This document shows positions 6,510-11,449 of a DNA stretch of 11,717 bases, in pieces. The position numbers were made by a program, and so were the translations under genes. A model generated the notes under the pieces. That model was not told the origin of the DNA and searched no databases. It saw only the letters and a list, made by a program, of their open reading frames with translations. Each line of letters starts with the position of its first letter. Position 1 is the first letter of the stretch. The DNA comes from an uncultured Actinomycetes bacterium (GTDB lineage: Bacteria; Actinomycetota; Acidimicrobiia; Acidimicrobiales; Microtrichaceae), in contig CAIYXG010000428.1 in the NCBI GenBank assembly GCA_903930035.1, positions 1 to 11,717 on the forward strand, in the 5' to 3' direction.

Positions 6510-7430
6510 TCAGGGGCGACGGCCCACCACGACCTCGCCGAGGGCGTCGAGCAGCACCTGGTCCGACAGGTAGCGCGAGTGGCCGTGGTCGCCGGTGGGC
6601 AGCGGCCGGGCCACGCCGGCCGGGTCCGGCCCGTGCAGCACGCCGGTGCGCGCCACCCAGGCCACCGGGTCGTCGTCCTCGAGGGCCGACCACACGGCGC
6701 CGCCCGGGCGGACCCGCAGGACGCCGGGGTCGTCCACTCCCAGGCCGGGTGCGCCCAGGAGCACGAGCTCGTCGACCTGCAGGCCTGCGGCGACGGCACG
6801 GCTCGCCACCAGCGCGCCGTAGCTGTGGCCGACGAGCACGATCCGGCCGGCACCCCCGGCGCTCAGGTGCGCCACGTCGGTCGCCAGGGTCCGGGCGCCG
6901 TCGCCGGCCGGACGACGGTCCACGCCGGCGAGCAGCGAGTCGGGGGCGTCGTAGCCGAGCCAGGCGTAGACGGTCACCGGGTGGTCGGGGTGCTGGACCG
7001 TCAGGTGCTCCGAGAGCCGGACCGCCTCGCGCCCCAGCCGCCGGCGGTGGCCCAGGTGCGTGCCGACGCCGGGGACCAGGACCACCACCGTCGCCGCGTC
7101 GGGCGGACCCACGCGGCCGAGCCAACGGCCGTCGCCGGCGTGCGACTCGTGCACCGTGACCACCCCCGGGTAGGGGGTCGACGCCACCCGCTGGAACCTG
7201 GCCCGGCGCCGGAGGTCCGCCGCCCGCCCGGCGAGCAGGTCGCCCAGGCGGGTCAGGGGCACGACCGACTCGCCCAGCAGCCGGTGCACGCCCCGCTGCG
7301 CCGCACCCGGCCCGGCGGCCCGGTCCCGCGCGGCCGCCACCCGGCGGGCCGACTCGCGCACGCTCGCGGCGGCGCCGGCGAACGACCGGGCGAGCCGGTC
7401 GAGCTGGTCTGGGTCTGCACCGAGCCGCAC
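6510..7430 (-). CDS. DUF1023-type alpha/beta hydrolase with WXG100-like N-terminal helical region
   Basis: This 306-residue protein combines two parts. Residues 1-80 are charged, alanine-rich helices beginning GADPDQLDRLA, like WXG100/ESX-type helical hairpins, but without a clear WxG. Residues 85-306 form an alpha/beta hydrolase with LVPGVGT (118-124), YAWLGYDAP (155-163) and the nucleophile elbow GHSYG (Ser203); D254 and H282/H284 are candidates for the rest of the triad. This motif set is typical of the DUF1023 hydrolases of actinobacteria, whose substrates are unknown. The GTG at 7430 has no Shine-Dalgarno but has TACGCT ending 6 nt upstream, implying leaderless translation. The gene is divergent from the SDR gene and lies 109 bp upstream of echA20. 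A role in steroid ester or thioester hydrolysis would be pure inference from location. Confidence 0.85.
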   Translation of the reverse strand: MRLGADPDQLDRLARSFAGAAASVRESARRVAAARDRAAGPGAAQRGVHRLLGESVVPLTRLGDLLAGRAADLRRRARFQRVASTPYPGVVTVHESHAGDGRWLGRVGPPDAATVVVLVPGVGTHLGHRRRLGREAVRLSEHLTVQHPDHPVTVYAWLGYDAPDSLLAGVDRRPAGDGARTLATDVAHLSAGGAGRIVLVGHSYGALVASRAVAAGLQVDELVLLGAPGLGVDDPGVLRVRPGGAVWSALEDDDPVAWVARTGVLHGPDPAGVARPLPTGDHGHSRYLSDQVLLDALGEVVVGRRP

Positions 7431-7436
7431 GCCGTC

Positions 7437-7442
7437 AGCGTA
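7437..7442 (-). promoter_or_regulatory. Leaderless-type -10 (TACGCT) of the DUF1023 hydrolase gene
   Basis: Minus-strand TACGCT is followed by exactly 6 nt and then the GTG start. This is the geometry of actinobacterial leaderless promoters and accounts for the missing ribosome binding site. Confidence 0.5.
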
Positions 7443-7487
7443 ACGAGCAGCTCCGCCGCGTCACCGGGGACCGCGGCCCGTGGCCGG

Positions 7488-7493
7488 TAGGGT
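7488..7493 (+). promoter_or_regulatory. Leaderless-type -10 (TAGGGT) of the SDR gene
   Basis: TAGGGT is followed by exactly 6 nt and then ATG 7500. With no Shine-Dalgarno before either candidate ATG, this favours 7500 over 7536 as the start. Confidence 0.5.
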
Positions 7494-7499
7494 CGGCCC

Positions 7500-8300
7500 A
7501 TGACTGAGGGCAGGACCAGCACCCCCGGCGACGGCATGGACTACACGGGCAAGGTCGTCGTCGTGACCGGCGGGACCAAGGGCATCGGCCGGGTCGTCAG
7601 CGAGCGGTTCCTGGAGTGGGGCGCGCACGTCATGACCTGCGGGCGGTCGGAGCCCGAGTCACTGCCGGCCGCCGACGGCCGCACCGCCGGGTTCCTGGCC
7701 GCCGACCTGCGCGACGCCGACCAGGCGGCTGCCGTCGTGGACGCCGCGGTCGAGCGCTACGGCGACCTGCACCTGGTGGTGAACAACGCGGGAGGCGCAC
7801 CGCCCGCCGACGCCGCGACGGCGTCGCCCCGGTTCTCTGAGTCCATCGTCCGGCTCAACCTGCTGGCCCCGCTGCACGTCGCCCAGCGCGCCCACCAGCG
7901 GTTCCTCGAGCTCCGCAGCGACGAGGACCCCGGCGTGGTCGTGAACATCGCGTCGGTGTCGGCCACCCGGCCGTCGCCCGGCACCGCCGCCTACGGCGCG
8001 GCAAAGGCCGGGCTGCTGAGCCTGACGCAGTCGCTCGCGGTGGAGTGGGCGCCGCGCACCCGCGTCGTCGGGATCGTCGCCGGGCTCATCCTCACCGAGC
8101 AGGCCCACCTGCACTACGGCGACGACGCCGCGGTGGCCCGGGTCGCCGGCACGGTGCCGGCCGGGCGTCTCGGCACCCCGGACGACCTGGCCCAGGCCTG
8201 CCGGTGGCTGGGGTCGCCCTACGCGTCGTACGTGTCCGGCTCGGCGGTCTGGCTGCACGGCGGCGGCGAGCGCCCCGCGTTCCTCGACGCCGCCGACTGA
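7500..8300 (+). CDS. Short-chain dehydrogenase/reductase, Rv3549c-like, steroid catabolism
   Basis: This 266-residue classical SDR carries the cofactor loop TGGTKGIG (23-30), NNAG (95-98) and the catalytic set S152, Y165 and K169 (YGAAK). A CGRSEP stretch at 48-53 follows the second beta strand, which suggests an NADP-type preference without proving it. The whole pattern, including TASPRF (108-112), LLAPLHVAQ, the VEWAPRTRV stretch and the ending HGGGERPAFL, is that of the SDR next to echA20/ipdAB in mycobacteria, as I recall Rv3549c. Its exact step in C/D-ring breakdown is not known to me; oxidation or reduction of a hydroxy/keto CoA intermediate is likely. The start at 7500 is chosen from the leaderless -10; a shorter start at 7536 (MDYTGK) matches the family's usual N terminus and remains possible. 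It is divergent from the DUF1023 gene and convergent with the LLM gene. Confidence 0.88.
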   Translation: MTEGRTSTPGDGMDYTGKVVVVTGGTKGIGRVVSERFLEWGAHVMTCGRSEPESLPAADGRTAGFLAADLRDADQAAAVVDAAVERYGDLHLVVNNAGGAPPADAATASPRFSESIVRLNLLAPLHVAQRAHQRFLELRSDEDPGVVVNIASVSATRPSPGTAAYGAAKAGLLSLTQSLAVEWAPRTRVVGIVAGLILTEQAHLHYGDDAAVARVAGTVPAGRLGTPDDLAQACRWLGSPYASYVSGSAVWLHGGGERPAFLDAAD

Positions 8301-8308
8301 GCCGACGA

Positions 8309-8323
8309 CCGGCCTCGGGCCGG
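8309..8323. terminator. Bidirectional hairpin between the convergent SDR and LLM genes
   Basis: CCGGCC-TCG-GGCCGG is a perfect 6-bp stem with a 3-nt loop in the 31-bp spacer between the two stop codons. Its position fits a shared, T-tract-free terminator. Confidence 0.5.
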
Positions 8324-8331
8324 ACCGGGCG

Positions 8332-9231
8332 TCAGGCCAGACCGAGCGCCCCAGAGAGCTCGCGCCAGTCCTCGACCGGCACCTCGGTCTGGTTCTGGCG
8401 CAGCGTCTGGATGCACACGTGGTCGGCACCGGCGTCGAGGTGCGCCTGCACCCGGGCCAGCACGTCGTCGACGCTGCCCCACACCACGATGGCGTCGACC
8501 AGCTTGTCGGAGCCCCCGTCGGCCAGGTCCTCCTCGGACCAGCCCAGGCGCCGGAGGTTGTTGAGGTAGTTGGGCAGGCCCATGTAGATGGCCATGTTGG
8601 ACCGCGCGACCTCGCGGGCGACGGCGGGGTCGGTCTCCAGCACGGCCATCTGCTCGACGGCCAGGAGCGGCCCGTCGCCCATCACCTCGCGGGCGAACGC
8701 CGTGTGCTCCGGCGGGACGAAGTACGGGTGCGCGCCCGCGGTCCGGGTGGCGGCGAGCTCGAGCATCTTTGGCCCGAGGGCGGCCAGCACGGTCTGGGCC
8801 GGCACCTCCGACTTGGGCGAGAAGAAGTACGCCTTCTCCATGTCGTCGAGGTACGAGACCATGCCGGAGTACGGCTTGGAGTAGTCGTGGTGCCGGATCT
8901 TGGACACCAGGTGCTCGTGGCTGACGCCCAGGCCGAGCAGGAACCGGCCCGGGAACGCCTCGGCCACGGTCTCCTGCGCCGCGGCGCAGGTCATGGGGTC
9001 GCGGCCGTACCGGTTGGCGATGCCCGTGGCGACCTTGAGGGTGCGGGTGGCCCCGAGGAGCAGCGTGGAGCTCACGAAGACCTCCCGCGCCACGGTCTCG
9101 GGGATCCAGACGGCGCCGAACCCGAGCTCCTCGATCTCGGCCGCGTACTCCCCGGCGCGGGCCGACGGCACGGCGTCGAGCGTGCCCGTCCAGATCCCGT
9201 AGGTACCGATGTCGATGTGCTCGTTCTGCAC
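8332..9231 (-). CDS. LLM-class flavin/F420-dependent oxidoreductase (TIGR03620-like)
   Basis: This 299-residue protein belongs to the luciferase-like monooxygenase family, in a branch predicted to use coenzyme F420. Visible marks are the start of a TIM barrel (GTYGIWTG, 9-16), EELGFGAVWIPE (about 34-45), ATGIANRYGRDPM, the LLGLGVSHEHLV segment, ALGPKML, AGAHPYFVPPEHT and the C-terminal AGADHVCIQ. The combination of ALGPKML with GAHPYFVPPEH is what I associate with the TIGR03620 (MSMEG_4141-type) group. M. tuberculosis has an LLM gene (Rv3520c) beside its DUF35 and Ltp thiolase genes in the cholesterol regulon, and the same trio recurs here around the regulator. The GTG start at 9231 is supported by AGGAG 5 nt upstream (9237-9241). 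The substrate is unknown; hydride transfer on a steroid-derived intermediate is inferred from neighbours only. Confidence 0.88.
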   Translation of the reverse strand: MQNEHIDIGTYGIWTGTLDAVPSARAGEYAAEIEELGFGAVWIPETVAREVFVSSTLLLGATRTLKVATGIANRYGRDPMTCAAAQETVAEAFPGRFLLGLGVSHEHLVSKIRHHDYSKPYSGMVSYLDDMEKAYFFSPKSEVPAQTVLAALGPKMLELAATRTAGAHPYFVPPEHTAFAREVMGDGPLLAVEQMAVLETDPAVAREVARSNMAIYMGLPNYLNNLRRLGWSEEDLADGGSDKLVDAIVVWGSVDDVLARVQAHLDAGADHVCIQTLRQNQTEVPVEDWRELSGALGLA

Positions 9232-9236
9232 CGCTG

Positions 9237-9241
9237 CTCCT
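9237..9241 (-). promoter_or_regulatory. Ribosome binding site that fixes the LLM gene start
   Basis: Minus-strand AGGAG lies 5 nt before GTG 9231. This decides against the longer open frame, which runs back to 9459. Confidence 0.65.
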
Positions 9242-9285
9242 GGGTCGGGCCCGGCGGCGGTGTGCCGGCCGGACGGCTGCGCAGG

Positions 9286-9291
9286 AACGTA
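9286..9291 (-). promoter_or_regulatory. Putative LLM-gene -10 element TACGTT
   Basis: Minus-strand TACGTT within CGGTACGTTC lies about 55 nt before GTG 9231. The same 10-mer sits about 49 nt before echA20, so the two genes may share a promoter class. Confidence 0.5.
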
Positions 9292-9537
9292 CCGCGCCGG
9301 GCGGGGCTGCAGGTGCGGCGGCGGGCGGTCCGGGAGGGCGGTGGCTGCCACCGACCCCCCGGGCTCGCACGACAGGGCGCTCCACCGTCCCGCCGGACCG
9401 GCGACGTGCGCCGGACGACGAGCCTCTCCACCCCGTTGCAGCCGAGGTCGGGGCTGCATTGGAACCAGACTAACGCGCGCGTGGCCCGGAGGACAGCGTC
9501 GTTCCGCTGAAGATTGTTCGTCAGCGTCCCCGTGGCG

Positions 9538-9571
9538 TAGTAGGCACTATGTGACTCCGTAGTGCCTACTA
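9538..9571. promoter_or_regulatory. Perfect 12-bp inverted repeat, candidate operator of the double-TetR regulator
   Basis: TAGTAGGCACTA (9538-9549) and its exact reverse complement TAGTGCCTACTA (9560-9571) are separated by 10 nt. The right arm covers five bases of the TACTAT -10 (9567-9572), and the left arm covers the -35 zone, so a bound protein would block RNA polymerase. It lies 7 nt before the start codon. The 34-bp span exceeds a usual single TetR-dimer site and could hold two DNA-reading pairs, matching the tandem protein. I see no second copy of the arm in the other spacers of this window. Autoregulation is inferred. Confidence 0.75.
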
Positions 9572-9572
9572 T
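9567..9572 (+). promoter_or_regulatory. Leaderless-type -10 (TACTAT) of the double-TetR gene
   Basis: TACTAT is followed by exactly 6 nt and then ATG 9579, with no Shine-Dalgarno. Transcription should begin at or next to the A of the start codon. It overlaps the right arm of the inverted repeat. Confidence 0.6.
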
Positions 9573-9578
9573 GGCCGC

Positions 9579-10931
9579 ATGCCGGAACGAGCTGCCCCGA
9601 CCACTACCCGGCAGGCCGCCGGCGACGACCGGCCGGACCGCCGGCAGGAGCTGCTCGACGCAGCGTGGGAGGTCGTGGACGCCCTCCCGCTGGCGAAGGT
9701 CTTCGCCGGTGCCACCGCCGCCGCCGTCTCGGCGCAGGCGGGCGTCACCACCGGGTCGTTCTTCCACCACTTCGCCAGCTCCACCGAGTTCGCCGAGGCC
9801 ATGGTCCGGGCCGTGGCCGCGCCACAGGGCGACGCCGACCTGACGACCGACGAGTTCATCGACGCGCTGGACCACATGGAGCTCGTCGACGCGATCCGTG
9901 CCGCGAGCCTGCACGTGTGGGAGGAGTTCACGACCGACCCGCGCCTGGCCGCCGCGACCCGCCGCCTGCTCCTGCTGCAGGCCCACCGGGACACCCTGCT
10001 GCCGCAGCCGGACGGCGACGCACGGACCGTGGGGCAGCTGGTCGACCGCACGATGGCCGAGGGCGAGCGGGCCGGCATCGCCATGTCGGCCGAGGTGCTC
10101 CGCCGGAGCCGGCGGGTGCCGGTAGAGCCCTTCACGGTGGGGCGGCTGGTCGTCGCCCTGACGGGGCTGTTCAACGGCCTGGCCCAGCGGCACGCGCTCG
10201 ACCCCGACGCCGTCGACGACGAGCTGTTCGCCGACGTGGTCGCCGTGCTGGTCGCCACCCTGACCCAGCCGTCCGGGAGCCGGCGCCAGGTCCAGGACGT
10301 CGCCGCGCTCACGGGCCTCGACCTGTCGCCCCAGGCCAGGGCCGGGGCCATGCGGCGCGACGCCACGCGCCGGCGGATCGTGGCGCGTGCCGCCGGGCTC
10401 TTCGCCGACGGCTGGGAGGAGGTGACCGCGAGCGAGGTCGCCGACCGGGCGGGCGTGTCGACCCAGACCGTCCTGAACGCGTTCGGCTCGGTGCGCCTGG
10501 TGGCGGCCGCCACCTTCGGTCGCCACCTGCCGACGCTCGCCGGCGACCGGGCGGCCGAGGACGCCACGCCCCTGGACCGGCTCCGCCAGGTGCTGGTGGG
10601 TCTGGCCGCGGCGGCCGCGACCGACGCCGGTGCGGCCCGGGCCCTGCTCGACGAGCGGCTGGACGACCGTCATCGCCGCCCGCTGGAGCGCCCGCGGGTC
10701 GATGAGTTCGTCCCGCTCGCCGAGCTGGTCGAGCCGCTGGTGCGCGACGTGCTCGGCGACGACGACGGCGCAGCGGCGCCGGTCGACGAGCTGTCCGGGG
10801 CAGCGGTGGACCTGGTGCTGCGGCAGGGGGTGGTGCTGGCGGGCGACCCGGGGGCGGCGGCCGAGCTGGGCCTCCGGCTGCTGGTCGCCGGGCCGGCCGC
10901 CAACTCTGTGCGCGGGAGGGCCTCCCGCTAG
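9579..10931 (+). CDS. Tandem (double) TetR-family transcriptional regulator
   Basis: This 450-residue protein is about twice the usual TetR length (near 200). It contains two TetR-type DNA-binding domains. The first spans about 20-80, with helix-turn-helix at 44-65 around AQAGVTTGSFFHHF. The second spans about 262-322, with helix-turn-helix at 282-302 around VADRAGVSTQTVLNAF. Each is followed by a helical region long enough for a ligand/dimer domain (about 85-232 and 326-440). The frame runs through without a stop or compositional break, so this looks like a real fusion or duplication. The halves are clearly diverged, so the duplication is not recent. A single chain may act as a pseudo-dimer. 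The gene lies between the LLM gene and the DUF35-thiolase pair and carries a strong inverted repeat over its own promoter. I infer an autoregulated repressor responding to a steroid CoA intermediate; it is not obviously KstR or KstR2. Confidence 0.85.
   Translation: MPERAAPTTTRQAAGDDRPDRRQELLDAAWEVVDALPLAKVFAGATAAAVSAQAGVTTGSFFHHFASSTEFAEAMVRAVAAPQGDADLTTDEFIDALDHMELVDAIRAASLHVWEEFTTDPRLAAATRRLLLLQAHRDTLLPQPDGDARTVGQLVDRTMAEGERAGIAMSAEVLRRSRRVPVEPFTVGRLVVALTGLFNGLAQRHALDPDAVDDELFADVVAVLVATLTQPSGSRRQVQDVAALTGLDLSPQARAGAMRRDATRRRIVARAAGLFADGWEEVTASEVADRAGVSTQTVLNAFGSVRLVAAATFGRHLPTLAGDRAAEDATPLDRLRQVLVGLAAAAATDAGAARALLDERLDDRHRRPLERPRVDEFVPLAELVEPLVRDVLGDDDGAAAPVDELSGAAVDLVLRQGVVLAGDPGAAAELGLRLLVAGPAANSVRGRASR
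10912..10928. terminator. Hairpin abutting the double-TetR stop codon
   Basis: GCGGGAG-GGC-CTCCCGC is a perfect 7-bp stem with a 3-nt loop (extendable to 8 bp around one base), ending exactly at the TAG stop (10929-10931). It may end transcription of the regulator gene and separate it from the DUF35 gene 59 bp further on. Confidence 0.45.
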
Positions 10932-10934
10932 CCT
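10929..10934 (+). promoter_or_regulatory. Putative -10 element TAGCCT for the DUF35-thiolase operon
   Basis: TAGCCT fits TAnnnT and begins with the TAG stop of the regulator gene. It lies 56 nt before ATG 10991, a distance like that of echA20 and the LLM gene. No -35 is evident. Confidence 0.35.
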
Positions 10935-10990
10935 GCGCCGGTTCGTACGTCCCGGTGCCGCCGCACCCGGACCCGTCGCAGGAGCGTCCG

Positions 10991-11449
10991 ATGGGCAAGC
11001 CCCAAGTCCCTGCCGTGGAGGGGTGGTTCACCCTGCCCGGCGACGGCACCGCCGTGCTCACCGGCACCCGTTGCACCGGGAGCGGCACCTACTTCTTCCC
11101 GCCCGAGCGCGTGATGTCCCGGGCGCCCGGCTACGCCGACGCCGAGCTCGAGGAGGTCGAGCTGTCGACGTCCGGCACGCTCTGGAGCTTCACCGACGCC
11201 CAGTACCAGCCCCCGGAGCCGTACATCCCGGTGACCGACCCCTACGAGCCGTTCGCGCTCGCCGCCGTGCTGCTCGAGAAGGAGCAGCTCGTGGTCATGG
11301 GACAGGTCGTGGCCGGCGTCGGCGTGGCCGACCTGCGGGTCGGCATGGAGATGACCCTGGTCGCCGACACCCTCTACGAGGACGACGACCACGAGTACGT
11401 CATGTGGAAGTGGCAGCCGGTCGCCGGCGGGACGGAGGACCAGGCATGA
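10991..11449 (+). CDS. DUF35 OB-fold protein, probable partner subunit of the adjacent thiolase, degenerate zinc ribbon
   Basis: This 152-residue protein starts VPAVEGWFTL (6-15), then a GTRC...GTYFFPP segment (25-38), followed by an OB-fold with GTLWSFT (62-68), PYEPFALAAV (84-93) and GQVVAGV (104-110). This is the layout of DUF35/ChsH2-type acyl-CoA-binding proteins, which pair with SCP-x/Ltp thiolases, as in Rv3521 next to the ltp genes of M. tuberculosis. Normally four cysteines bind zinc before the OB-fold; here only C28 remains, with Ser31 in place of the second and no cysteine at 40-50, so zinc binding is probably lost. ATG 10991 is fixed by AGGAG 6 nt upstream (10980-10984). The stop overlaps the thiolase start (ATGA), implying coupled synthesis of a two-subunit complex. 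Confidence 0.88.
   Translation: MGKPQVPAVEGWFTLPGDGTAVLTGTRCTGSGTYFFPPERVMSRAPGYADAELEEVELSTSGTLWSFTDAQYQPPEPYIPVTDPYEPFALAAVLLEKEQLVVMGQVVAGVGVADLRVGMEMTLVADTLYEDDDHEYVMWKWQPVAGGTEDQA

Larger units (their letters stand above)
9232..9578. other. 347-bp divergent control region between the LLM gene and the double-TetR gene
   Basis: No gene is supported here. It holds, in order: the LLM ribosome binding site (9237-9241) and -10 (9286-9291) on the minus strand, a GC-rich middle without signals, a locally AT-richer stretch from about 9458 containing TGGAACCAGACTAA (9460-9473), which partly resembles KstR-type sites, and the 12-bp inverted repeat and -10 of the regulator gene (9538-9572). Confidence 0.6.

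Noticed and set aside
6510..6853. Extension of the echA20 frame upstream into the DUF1023 gene (403-codon frame), suggesting a fusion
   Set aside because: The extra residues are an out-of-frame reading of the DUF1023 gene, and echA20 has its own ribosome binding site and promoter candidate.
9072..10673. Long - strand open frame (533 codons) across the regulator gene and control region
   Set aside because: It runs through two real genes and the promoter region, has no recognisable domain and shadow-type composition.
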